A stretch of DNA of 64,000 nucleotides from Isoetes taiwanensis (GCA_021234155.1 JAJEKV010000005.1:866001-930000), one strand, 5' to 3'. Shown: positions 35,032 to 45,651, counted from the first letter of the stretch. Numbers and translations: made by a program. The notes: generated by a model not told the origin, from the sequence alone.

Positions 35032-36110
35032 GTAATCTCTTTGTTCCTCGTTGGTGTCTTCATCTTCCGATGAAACTTCTACTCAGGGACTTCCTCCGTC
35101 CCGAAAGTGGTGTGCTTGTAGAGGAAAACAGACCACGGAAGTTGTTCCCCTAAGGAATAGGCGGGGTACAAGTGTTAAAGGGTGGTGATGGCCCATAAGA
35201 GGTTGTGGCATCACCGGTTCTTGTACCATCTTGAAAAGGAGTTCTTGCAAACATCTCCTTTAGAGCGACCTGAATTCTCAAAATCCATGTGTCACAACCC
35301 TTGTTGTGTGAAGAGGAGTGCATGTCGGAGCTTCGCCCTCATTTGTAGTGAAGTCCCGTGAGAGAAATTGTAGTGAATCTCACAAATCTTAGTGTTTTCT
35401 CAGGTTCCTTGTATGTTTGCAACGAAGGAGGCTAAACTACAAAAGGGGGGTAGCTTGTTCTTGAGCACCCTTTGTTGTGGAGCTTCGCAGTCCCGGGATG
35501 GAGCAAAGGGTGGTGGCAGCCCGCCCGAACTAGTGGTGATTCTTTGAAGGAGATGCCGCAGTGCCGCCTACAGACTTGGTGACGGTTGGAAGGGTGGTGG
35601 AAGTCCGTTACGCGGCTGGACTCGGTGTGTCTTCGAAGCAAGAACGATGAAGCGCAGGTAGGAGTCCGGAGAATTCCTGTTCGGAAGAAACGACGTTGGT
35701 CCCAAGCTGTCCTCGTAACTGCATTTGTGCTTGAGACAACGAAAGGTGGTGGAAGTTTGTTGACGGCGGTTTGTCATCTTAAGAACCGCAAAACAAAGTA
35801 GAGTTTAGATAATGTTTCATCAATCGCAGAGCTTTTCTTATTCCGTAATACAAGCCCGCCTACTAAAAGTAGAACTTCCCCGCAACAATTAAGCCGAAAG
35901 GCAAACTAAAAGCTATTCCCCAATACACTAGAGCGTAACAGTAAGGCCAAACGTGATTCCACTTCACATAGAAAACGAGCAAGACGGAATGGACACCTTT
36001 AAAAGGAAATTTTACGCCTTCGGGCCATGTGATTCCACCGAGTTGAAGTCGCCAAGCCAAATTCCAATATAATATTCGAGTCAGATTCGATACTCATAGA
36101 GAAAACATGG
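35032..36110. other. GGTGGTGGAAG-rich stretch without recognised gene
   Basis: AAGGGTGGTGATGG, AAGGGTGGTGGCAG, AAGGGTGGTGGAAGT and AAAGGTGGTGGAAGT recur at about 35,178, 35,506, 35,590 and 35,744. Overlapping short frames on both strands are not supported. The right part may include the 5' exon of the ParB-like gene, but I cannot identify it. Confidence 0.4.
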
Positions 36111-36114
36111 AGAG

Positions 36115-36832
36115 GTGAGTAAGAAAGTACAAGGTACAATCATTTGTGTGTTCTGCTTTATTCGGATACATTTACTTTCCCTTGGCTAAAAGTGTATTCC
36201 CAATACACATTCGCCTTCGAGCCAAAGTGTATTCCGTACACGCTGCCTTCGAGGGAAGACGAATGTGTTCCTAATACACTTTCGAGGGGAAGGCGAATGT
36301 ATTCCTAATACACTTTGGAGAGAAGGCGGTAAAGGCGTATCCGACACTTCCTTTGAGGAAGGCCAAAGTAGTATCGAATACACTTCGCCTTTGAGGAAAG
36401 GCGAAAAGTGTATTCCGAATACACGCTCAGCTTTCCTCAAAGGCTTAAAAGTGTATTCGAATACACATTCGTTTCTTTGTTTTGTAAGGTAGTTTTTCCG
36501 TGATTTTGTAGTGACTTTAGGTGTTTTTTCTCGCTTTTAAAACTTGTTTAGACCTGTTTTTGTCAAGATTGCAAAGTTGTTTTGGCATTTTGGTCCTCTT
36601 TTGCCCTTGTTTTTTCCTTTTCGCAAGACATTTTGTATTCGAATAGTTTTTGCCACCGCTTTCTAACAAGATCGTGTTTACACAATATTTGCAATGCACA
36701 AGAAGGCGCAAAGAAAACAACACAAGAGAACCGTTAAAATCCCAACGAAAACCGCACCCACGTAGAAGGGTTGAGGAGTCATCTCATACCGCCATCTACT
36801 TAAAAACTTTCAAACTCAATGGTTTTTTACAG
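36115..36832 (+). other. Putative intron containing a GTGTATTCCGAATACAC array
   Basis: A GTGAGT donor-like site at 36115 and a pyrimidine-led TTTTTTACAG acceptor at 36823-36832 bracket an array (36,185-36,480). In the array about nine AAGTGTATTC(C)GAATACAC(T) palindromes alternate with CGCCTTTGAGGAAAGGCG-like inverted repeats at about 40-45 bp. Coding-like DNA resumes after the acceptor. The donor exon is not identified, so the intron call rests on splice-site sequence and on the same motif occurring in two further intron-like gaps downstream. Confidence 0.4.
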
Positions 36833-38050
36833 GGGTACTTCTCGAAAGTACAAAGACACTTACTTTCCTACATGTCCGTTTGAGGCCGGAGCAAAAGGTA
36901 ATGATGAGAGGGAATTTGTTTGCATGGGCACCATCCAACCAGTGAGTGAAGTAGCCGGGAGTCCGCCAGCGAGGGAGACCGCCTTTTTCGCACATCCCAA
37001 GGCTTTATTCATGTTGATGAATCCTATTTTAGAGTGGCGAAAGTAAATCCTCGCCCTTCAGACAAGTATGTTGCTCACTACATCAAAGAGGTCGCCGCCA
37101 TCATCAACTATGTTCGGCACAACGAGCTTAAGACTTCCCTACAACCGAGTCCGGAGCCCGAGGAAGAGGATGAGCAAACCAGCCCGAGCAGCTCCTCATC
37201 ACAACTGGGAGTCCATCACAACCGGGCCGAAAAGGCCACCGCCACCACCACCAAAGAAGCGCCAAGGGACACAATTGTCGCTAAAGAGCCTAAAAAAAAG
37301 CGCATCGGCCTTAATTGCGAGAGAGGATATTTCCGAGGAACCTAAGAAGAAGAAGGGGAAGGGTAAAGCACCCGTGTTGCTATAAAGGAAAAAAAAAGTT
37401 GACAAGACAAAAAAAAGATGGAAGAGATTAACCCGCACAAGTTTGTGCAAGGTGTAATTTATTTGCCGACCACTTCAATGAAGCTTCCAATCAAAAAATG
37501 AAGTCGGTGAAAGGCCACTTCAGTTCGCAAAATTTATGCCGATCACTTAAGAACCCGAAGATGTAATAAGGAGCAATCCAAATGCTCATGTGGCCCCAAT
37601 AGTTGTCCTTGTTGACGTGGAAGAGTGCAAAACCCCCAGACTATGACAGAGAAAACGCAGAGACCTACACTCACTACGCCTTGGGAGGCAATCACGCCTT
37701 TAAAGGCAAGAAGGCAACTTTATAAAGAGAAGAAGAACCCGAGGTACCTCTCCGCCCTTCAAGGCTTTCATCGTGGTCTTACCGATGAAGAAGCGAAAAT
37801 CGCTGCCAACACCCACAATGTCGAATACAACTAATATAAACTAAAGATGAGCTTCGCCGACAAGATCCGGTTCATGCAATGTGAGTACGTAATATTCAAG
37901 GAAAAGTACGGTGAGGACCTCAAGAAGCCGCATTTTCCTTGGAGCTTAAGGAGGCGTGTGCTATTGAATGTCGCCGAAATATGACGAGGCCAACAAAAGG
38001 CGCTCGATTGGCCCGACAACCGGTTCCAGCTAGCTTTTAGAGATGGCAAG

Positions 38051-38154
38051 GTAAGCACAAAATGTATTCGAATAGCAAATCAACTATTTAACGTGAATCT
38101 TCTTGAACGATTTGGGAACCTCCGGACCGTGATATTTACAATGTTCGAAATTAG
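38051..38154 (+). other. Putative 104-bp intron
   Basis: The exon island ending FRDGK meets GTAAGC at 38051, and TTCGAAATTAG ends at 38154 before renewed lysine-rich coding-like DNA. It contains one TGTATTCGAATA palindrome. Confidence 0.4.
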
Positions 38155-38338
38155 GGAGTTAAAGAGCAAGGGAAAGGAGACAGCTAAGAAAAAAAAAGCT
38201 CGACGCATCTAAAAAAAGAAATGACCATTACCGTCAAGGGGAAATGCGGTTTCTCCGACACCTGAGCTTCGGCGACTTCTCCAAAAAAGTTGTTGATAAG
38301 GAGTTTAGCCTAGAAGAAATGTCAAAGGAATTACACAA

Positions 38339-38814
38339 GTAAGTTTTCCTCGACACAAACATTAGTTATTGCATGTTAGATTCCCAAAACATCGGCAGTG
38401 GCTAGTGTATTCCGAATACACATGCCTTTCTTTACGGGCAATGTGTATTCTAATACACATTGCTTGTCTCTAGAAAGGCATTGTGTATTCCTAATACACA
38501 TTGCTTGTCTCTAGAAAGGCATTAGGTATTCCCGGAATACACACACGCCCGTGAAGAAGGAAGGCATGTGTATTCGGAATACACATTGCTCCTCCAAATG
38601 TTGGCCTGTGTGATTCGGAATACGCATGCGTTCCTTTAGAGAAGCAATGTGTTTGTCCTGTAGTAGAACTATTTTCTGCATATTGTTTCGAGGTAGCATC
38701 ACAAGTTAACCGGTTTGTATTCCAGAATACAATTAGCTTGACTTGTATTTGTTTTTCTTTTACGTTGCCTTCATTCTTTTGTTTAAACTCATTGTTTCCT
38801 TTAACGCCTTGCAG
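38339..38814 (+). other. Putative 476-bp intron with GTGTATTCCGAATACAC array
   Basis: Donor GTAAGT at 38339-38344, acceptor TTTAACGCCTTGCAG ending at 38814. Between them about eight GTGTATTC(C)GAATACACA palindromes (38,405-38,650) alternate with TGCTTGTCTCTAGAAAGGCA words, two of which form an exact tandem repeat. Exons on both sides read as protein, though the phase does not match exactly, implying an indel nearby. Confidence 0.55.
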
Positions 38815-39462
38815 CCAAAAACGCCATAACATGTCAAACATGTTTGATGGAGCAGCGAAACGCCGACACATGGGAAAGGTGCAAGGAACTCTACCCAATT
38901 GCCACATCCGACGAACGCATTGTCCAATATTCACCAAATTTTGAGGGCTGGGTAATTACACTTAGAATTCCTTCTCTCCGCACAAACGATCTCTTGACAG
39001 TTGTTGTTTTGTTTTTCTTAGAACAAAAGAAAAATAAAGACCTACCCGAGGGCTTTATGAATTTGGTTAGAAATAAAGACGGGAAGAGAGGTCGTTAAGG
39101 CTGAAGAACCGCTGAGCCGTAACCATCCGACTACTTAGAGATTCTCGCATGTTTGATCAAAACAATTTATATTCAATCATTCATGGTGATTGCACGAACC
39201 TTGTCGGAACGGTTAAGCCACGAGGACTTTACTTTGGTTATTGGCCGATCTTCCCTATGGGTTTAAGCTTAAAGACAAAGCAGATACTGACGACCAGCCC
39301 TTCAAATTTTCGAGTTTAATGCTTTTATTGAAGGAATTAAGCATCTCAACGGCCAAACATTGGCGTTTAGTTACGCTCCATTCGAGCATGCACCGCTTGG
39401 TGGAATCAGCTTTCAAAAATCACTTTGGTTCTCCGGTTCAGTGGATATGAAAACCTTGTGCA

Positions 39463-39592
39463 GTAAGTCTTATTCCGAGATACAATTACTTTTCTCTTTA
39501 ATAACGAGTGTGTATTCCTAATAGTATTTCCATTTCTCGGTTTTCAAAGTGTTTTCTTGTTTTTGCTAATATCACTTTATATGCTTCACTAG
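39463..39592 (+). other. Putative 130-bp intron
   Basis: Donor GTAAGT at 39463 and acceptor TATGCTTCACTAG ending at 39592. It contains TGTGTATTCCTAATA and CTTATTCCGAGATAC, again members of the palindrome family. The islands before (PVQWI, then a stop, then KPCA) and after (YKTNINYHGGG) fit one another. Confidence 0.5.
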
Positions 39593-40557
39593 GTACAAAA
39601 CGAACATCAACTACCATGGTGGAGGACCAAGGTTGCTCAAGAAGGTAGAGTACCTTCATGTAGCTTATTGGAGTTTTGATGGGAAGAGGACCATGGATCA
39701 CTTTTTAACACTTGCTTTGTCAAAACTTTTCAAACGCCCTAGAGTTTCCAGCGGTCTTACAAAATTGCGGGACCCAAGTGCACAAGGCAGATTGTGAATC
39801 ACTACCGAAAACCACAAAGCTCATCAACCATCTCCGGACATGTTCTCGTCCCGTGAGATTGGGTACTTGATGCTTTCTCCGGTTCTGTACTACTATCGCA
39901 TGTGCACTTAAGAAGGGCCGCAACTGTAGCCGTGGATATTGATAAGGAGGTCAGCATTTTGTGAAGATGAGACCGGTTGCCTTTACCTACTTTTACCGAT
40001 GAAAATCAGAGTTAGGGGCCAAGTCTTCATCCGATTATGCTAAACTAACGCCCTCGAGATACAACCTCCATTCTCCACTCACTAGACGATGAGGCAACCT
40101 TTGCAGAGCTTAAAGAAGTAGCTTTAGCTACCATTCCGAAGAACAAGGAGGATACAAAACTCAAGTCCCCAAAGAAAGGAGCGATAGAACGTATGGGCCG
40201 AGATGGCGAGAGCAAAGAAAAGAATGAGGAGGACTATGATGTAGATCTTTGACTACCGCATATTAAAATTATCATTATTTATTACAATGAATCTTCAATA
40301 TTGATGTACAACAATTTATTAAAAACATAGTACTTTTTTTCCTTTCTATTCGGTGCTTGTTTTTGTAATGCTTTCGGTCTCTTCAAAGTCTATGCCTAAA
40401 TTTTTTATTTTTATGATTTGTGTTTCATAAGTACAAAGTTTTCGTCTAATAATGGGCCAAAATGGCATGAAAAAAAATGCAAACCTCTAGAAATTCTTAA
40501 CAACTATCAAAAAAGGCTTATTTTAGAAACTTGGTGTTTTTTTAAAGGGAATCTTTG

Positions 40558-40585
40558 AAACGGGAGTGATGCAACACTCCCGTTT
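40558..40585. other. Perfect 11-bp stem-loop
   Basis: AAACGGGAGTG and CACTCCCGTTT are exact inverse complements around the six-base loop ATGCAA. It lies 306 bp after the stop of the ParB-like gene relic in AT-rich DNA. It could be the hairpin of a Helitron 3' end (a CTAA occurs 24 bp downstream, farther than usual), or a transcript 3' structure. Neither is established. Confidence 0.6.
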
Positions 40586-41029
40586 AATTTGCAATCGTGT
40601 TTAACGAACTAAAAGAAGGAAACCCCAAAAATTGGACAAGACGAAGAAACTATCAAACTAACAAAAAGAAGATGTGAAGAAGGTAGAAGGTAGCCATCAG
40701 CATTTTGAAAACTTTTCAAAAGCAAGATGGAACATGTCCAAAGAACTAAAGAGACCAACCAACCATGGAACATGTGGAGTAACATGGGAAAAATAGGAGT
40801 AGAAGCTAAAGAAAAGGGATACCATGAAGACAAAGGACAAAAAGGGTAATCACTAACAAAGGTGGCATACACAAGAACTACGTATGCGGGTGGAGCACAA
40901 GTAAGACGGCAAGGATCCATAGGAAGAAACATGACAATTGGAACTAGTGCTACAAACAACAGAGTAATTACTGAAGAGACTCACAGACTATAAGGGACAA
41001 ATGGAGCAATAATAGACAACTAAAATTAA

Positions 41030-42420
41030 AGTATGTGATGGGTGACACGGAGAGAAGAAAACGAATAAGGCAGTGGAAATAAATGAGATAAAAGGGTATT
41101 GAAGGCACGTGGACTTAGGGTAGCTGTAACACCGACAAGAACCAAACCATATAAGAGACATATATAAATCATATAACTAGAAAAAACAATTTCAACATCA
41201 CCGCTAAGCATATGGAAAAAGGTTAGATCAAGCAATGAGCACTCTAGAGAAAAAACAAACTAATCGATGAAAATAGCCTCGCCTAATGCCTATAACTTGA
41301 TACATGCAATTCAGAAAAAATAAGCAATACCAGAAATGACTGGGCACATATTGATGTTAATGCAGTTGTAACACCGATAAGAAACATACCACATAAAACA
41401 TAAAAAAAAAATATGGACTACACATAGCAAATATCAGTGCATCGTGACATACATATAACATACTGATGCAACATGAAATATGAAACAGACTAAAGCCAAC
41501 CATTATCCATGTCAAACATAATATATACATGCTCGATATAACACGCTTGCCAAACCATGAGAATGCTCATGCATAACCCCATGCCAGACATCATGCCCAA
41601 TACACATAACTTGGATATGTATATGTCTACTATAGGTTATAGTTTTCATGAGAAATCATGCAATTTTGGGGCTCTCAAAACATGCATCATGTCAAAACTT
41701 GAAATGTAGGAAGTTAAAATACCAAACCATATAAAACTAAGGAAAAACAAGTCCAATATCACTGCTGCTAAATATACGAAAAAAGATTAGTTCAAGCAAT
41801 GTGAGCACTCTAGAAGCAAAACAGATTAAACTACGAACACAACTTCCATGCTGGATATCATGCCTAAAGTATATAACATAGGATCCGTGCAATTCTACCA
41901 CAAGGTAACATTTCCATGAGAAAAACAAGGGATAAAGAATTGACGGGGCACATTGGTTTTCAAATGCAAAATGTAGATGGATTATCTATAACACATATAA
42001 ATGCATCATGAACTAAATATATCATACTCATATAACAAATACTGATACAATATGAAACATGAAATAAAAAGCAGTCATCCATATAATATACGTGCTCGAA
42101 ATAATATGGTTGACAAATCATAAAGAATGCTCATGCATGGCCCCATGCTCAACATCATGCCTAAAGTGCATAACCTAGATATGTACATATTTACCGTGAA
42201 GTTATAATTTCTATGAGAAAACAAGCAACTGAGTTTTAAAATATGCAAAGATGCCAAAACTCAAAATATAGAAAATTAACCCATATAGAACTAGGAAAAA
42301 AACGACCAACATCATCGTTGTAAACAGATGAAAAAGGTTAGTTCCAGCAAGAACACTCTGGCAGAAAAACAAACTAACCTAAGAAAATAATACGACACGA
42401 ACCACGTAATGTGAGAATCT
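41030..42420. repeat. Tandem repeat of about 570 bp, two to three copies
   Basis: The landmark AACCATATA(A)...ACTAGGAAAAA...CAACATCA occurs at about 41,145, 41,724 and 42,275, and ATGCTCATGCAT(A/G)(A/G)CCCCATGC at about 41,565 and 42,128. Spacing is about 555-580 bp. Units are diverged, AT-rich and have no conserved frame. A related copy lies at 31.5-32.1 kb. Confidence 0.7.
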
Positions 42421-43235
42421 AAAATGAATAAGGGAAGGGGAAGGGGAAAGGCGCCAAAACCCAAATCAAGAAAACCAACAAGGCGAATCAAGAACTATAC
42501 AAGCCCAAACTAACAAACAAAAAGCAAACCACAGAACTATGTAAGCAATAAGAAAAGAAAAATATATCAATCTAGACCTAGAGAAAACCACTACAAACAA
42601 CAGACTAACATCCATAAAACATATATAATCAAGTTGATAAGCTAAGTGGCCAAAGCCAAACATGGTCCTAGGGTAAAAAGAATTGACAAAATTCACGGGC
42701 ATAGCAAAATGGAAAAAGGGAAAAGGACATATCGATGGTTATAGTAAAAGAAACCAGGAAAATAAAATGAAAACAAGCAACAGACATAAATGCATATCCA
42801 TGAAAATGGGAAATAATGCATAATAATCATCTTAACACTTTCCAAAGCTGATACAAAATATCAAAACCAACATCCCATCATGCAAAACCATAAGTGGAGG
42901 AAAAAGAACCCAGATCACGAAGAAAGTTGTGCCCATATGAAAATCAAGTCATTGTCAAGCTGCAGAATCACGCTCCTTGAAATCTGCAAGAAAGAAAATG
43001 AGAGCAGCCGCCATCTGATATTGAATATAATAACTTGTTAATCTACAAAACCATAACAAGAAGCAAAACAACAATAGTTAACCAGCAGACAACTATCCAT
43101 GCAATCACATCATCAACTAACCAAGTATCTATAATCCAAAAAGTTACAAACTTACAAGAACCTAAGGAAAAAAGACAAAAAAATAAATAAAAATAAAAAA
43201 ACAAAAAAAAAGGCGATTAGAAATTACTCCTCTAC
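42421..43235. other. AT-rich stretch without recognised gene
   Basis: A-rich plus strand with AAAAATAAATAAAAATAAAA near 43,175-43,210. No gene recognised. The minus frame at 42,466-42,702 is hydrophobic low-complexity and unsupported. Confidence 0.4.
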
Positions 43236-43745
43236 TGGCATATCCTCGCTAAGACGCTTTTGATCATATCTCTCGTGTGGAATAACGGATTCATGCAATT
43301 CTTAGATGGTTGGAAAGCTTATCTAGAGAGCTTTCTGAAAATATAAGATTCGAGCCTATTGGATAGTAGAAAGGCTATGAAAAATGCAGATTCAAGATTA
43401 CGGCTAAAAAGAGCTCGACAAAATGCTTTTCCCCATATCTCCCTCCCAGAATATCGAATTCAGACGATTTTTTGAGAGATAAAAAAGCTTATCTAGTTAA
43501 CTTTCCTCAAACATTTTTGGACATATAAAGTCTGTAAGAAACACAGGTTAATGATTTCGGCCAAAAAAAGCTTGACATAATGCTTTTTCGCATATCTCCT
43601 TCCCATCGGATTCGGGCGATTTTTAGATGGATTTGGAAAATTTATCGAATGAGCTTTCCAATAATATAAAATTCGACTATGGTTGGGAGGAGAAGGCCTG
43701 AGAAAAAATCCGATTGGAAATTTCAGCCAAATTCAGGGGAATTGG
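43236..43745. repeat. Tandem repeat of about 160 bp, three copies
   Basis: CATATCTC(C/T) occurs at about 43,264, 43,432 and 43,588. Each is followed by a GGATTC...GCGATTTTTAGAT-like block, GGAAA(G)CTTAT and GAGCTTTCC...AATATAA. Spacings of about 168 and 157 bp are in the usual plant satellite range. Confidence 0.6.
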
Positions 43746-43979
43746 AGAAAAGCTTGAACAGATTTGATGCTCAAAAACAAGAATAGGCAACGAAATAGAG
43801 GGTGTAACGAGGAAAACTAAGAACAAACTAAAGGTAAGCAGAAAGGAAGCTGACACCAAGAATCAAAGATCCAGCTAAGAGAAAACGCTGATGAGAACTG
43901 AGAGGGAGAACATAGTATATGTAGGGGAGAAAGGATCCAAATGAATCATGCAAATAGTTTATATTCATGTACTCTTGTT

Positions 43980-44670
43980 ATTACCTAGTTATCTACTGTA
44001 AGTACGCCAATAAAGGTATACATACCCCCTGCCAATAAAGGTATACATAGCCCCTGATATTTATACTTAGGGTTTTCGGGAATGTGTTTTTGTTAATTAG
44101 GTAATTATATTAGGGTATTTATACACGGGATTTGGTACTGTGGGTATTTGTACTCAGGGTATTTATACCCATAGGTATTTAAACTTAGGATTTTTATATA
44201 TGTGGTTTTTATAATTATTATAACTATTATTATGCACAAGGATTTATATGTAGGGTATTAGTACTTAGGGTATTTATATCCCTCTGGTATTTATACTTAG
44301 GGTTTCTGGGCATGACCTTTTTTTATATAATTAGGTAATTATACTTCGGGTATTTATACATAGCATATTTATACCCTCGGGTATTTAAACTTAGGATTTT
44401 TATATATAGGGCTTTTATAATTATTATAATTAGGGTGTTTGTGCTCAGAGTAGTTATACTTAGGGTATTTGTCCATATGGTATCAGTAATTAGGAGTATT
44501 TATATAAGTTTTTTCATAATCCAGTAACTATGCTTAGGGTATTTGTACAGTGGTATTCATAACCTCCGTATTTATACTTAGGGTTTTTGTGCACGAGTAT
44601 TTTACATAAGGTATTCGTACTTAGGGTATTTAGACCCTCTATATTTATACATAGAGTTTTTGTGCATGGG
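43980..44670 (+). repeat. Higher-order array of GTATTTATACTTAGGGTTTT words
   Basis: More than fifteen copies of (G)GTATTTATAC(T/A)TAGGG or variants. A longer ~230-250 bp pattern (TTAGGGTTTT, then TAATTAGGTAATTATA, then TTTATACCC, then AACTTAGGATTTTTATATAT, then TTATAATTATTATAA) repeats about three times. The CTTAGGGT core resembles the plant telomere unit TTTAGGG but is not in seven-base register. Confidence 0.7.
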
Positions 44671-44673
44671 TTT

Positions 44674-45101
44674 TCCTATATTATAAAAGAATAGCGTCCG
44701 TCTGTGCGTCCGTGAGTCTGTATTCCACGACCTCCTATTTCAAAAAATTTTTGGTTGTGTGGGGGATTCGAACCCTGGACCTTATCGAACCCTAATTCCC
44801 CCCTATTCCCCTTGGCTTGAAACTGCGCCCATATGGCCTTCCCCTTTTTTTCACCCCGTTAAAATCAGCCCGTCATTCCCCGTCCAACTCCCCGCTTTCC
44901 CCTCGCCTAAATTTCCCGCCAGGTCTCCCGCGTGAGTGTGTGTACGGGGGGCCCCGCAAGGGCCAATCGGCTCCTGCCAACTGTGCCAACGGCCCCCTGC
45001 CAATGGTACGTGGTACCATTCTGACAGCCCTTCATTCTTCCGGACCCGAACGTCAAGCGTCTGAAGTGCAGGTGCAGTTTGTTCTGCCAATTTGCGTTCT
45101 T
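44674..45101. other. Left flank of the L1 insertion, possibly an older element end
   Basis: TCCTATATTATAAAAGAATAG at 44674 followed by GCGTCCGTCTGTGCGTCCGT resembles 5' termini of plant Helitrons (TCTATATTATAAAA...). The minus strand has an open frame (44851-45090 and onward) that continues in phase across the pre-insertion L1 site into the frame at 53,145-53,898. No 3' end was found, so the element type is only a suggestion. Confidence 0.3.
45089..45101 (+). repeat. Left target-site duplication of the full-length L1
   Basis: AATTTGCGTTCTT, repeated exactly at 53132-53144 directly after the poly(A) tail. The first two A could belong to the tail on the right side, so 11-13 bp are certain. Confidence 0.9.
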
Positions 45102-45102
45102 G

Positions 45103-45127
45103 AAAAAAAAAAAAAAAAAAAAAAAAA
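45103..45127 (+). repeat. A25 run at the 5' end of the L1
   Basis: Twenty-five consecutive A start one base inside the left target duplication. If the element begins at 45102, the RNA copy would start G(A)25. Alternatives are a template-switch product or an older retroposon tail at the same site. Confidence 0.85.
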
Positions 45128-45324
45128 TTGATCGATATTCTAAAAATGAGAGCGCCTAAAATCTTGTTTTTTTTGTCTTTTACCTCCTTTTTCGGTTTGA
45201 ATCACTTTCTTGGCTTCTCTCGTGAGGAATTTGCTTGATCCTTGAGAATTGACCCTCGATTTCTCTCTGATCGAAGGCTAGCCTGGTAGAGGCTAGCATT
45301 TTGCTGAAATTAGAATGCAAAGAT

Positions 45325-45651
45325 ATGCTGATGGATACCAAAATTTTTGTAATTCTAAAGCATGACAGCAGACTTATTTGTGGTTTTCTGATTGGCACTC
45401 CAGATGAATTGTGGAGCTCTTTGATTATCAGAGGCCTCTTCCCCTACCACAAATTTCAAATTGAATGCTCCTTTGTTCCCGGTTGTGAAGAATTCCAAAG
45501 ACAAATTGTTGATTCTTGGCTTGAAGAATACCTTGGAACCAGGAACATCGAAGCTACAGCAATTGTTCGAGCCTTTTGTGAGCATTTGGATTCAAAACTC
45601 ATTGTGAAATTGTACTCTGAGCCCGATCTGGGTGATTTCTCTTTAAATTGA
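45325..45651 (+). CDS. Small frame in the L1 5' leader
   Basis: 108 codons from the ATG at 45325 (MLMDTKIFVILKHDSRLICG...), ending 187 bp before ORF1. Composition is protein-like and no stop interrupts it, while most of the leader is open in no frame. No known domain is recognised. It could be an upstream ORF unique to this L1 family, or chance. Conservation in sister copies would decide. Confidence 0.35.
   Translation: MLMDTKIFVILKHDSRLICGFLIGTPDELWSSLIIRGLFPYHKFQIECSFVPGCEEFQRQIVDSWLEEYLGTRNIEATAIVRAFCEHLDSKLIVKLYSEPDLGDFSLN

Larger units (their letters stand above)
36833..40252 (+). pseudogene. Multi-exon gene relic with ParB/sulfiredoxin-like domain
   Basis: Plus-strand exon-like islands can be followed in order. 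36,833-37,345 ends in an acidic/basic low-complexity linker with KEPKKKR. 37,430-37,615 reads INPHKFVQGVIYLPTTSMKL, then IRSNPNAHVAPIVVLVD. 37,637-37,705 reads ENAETYTHYALGGNHAFK, where GGNHxxxA is the GGxHR-type box of ParB/Srx-fold domains. 37,725-37,975 reads GFHRGLTDEEAKIAANTHNV and SFADKIRFMQCEY. 38,155-38,338 ends EFSLEEMSKELHK at a GTAAGT donor. 38,815-38,945 includes DTWERCKELYPIATSDERIV. 39,241-39,462 includes ADLPYGF, loosely like an amino-methyltransferase DPPY box. 39,593-39,715 reads NINYHGGGPRLLKKVEYLHV. An acidic tail stops at 40,250. At least four frame changes and two in-frame stops interrupt it. Function unknown; probably mobile-element borne. Confidence 0.5.

Noticed and set aside
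43980-44670. Telomere or interstitial telomeric array
   Set aside because: TTTAGGG is never in seven-base tandem register; the repeat unit is much longer and AT-rich.
44764-44774. tRNA or tRNA-derived SINE on the minus strand (GGTTCGAATCC B box)
   Set aside because: The B-box word is perfect, but no A box at proper spacing and no cloverleaf could be drawn around it.
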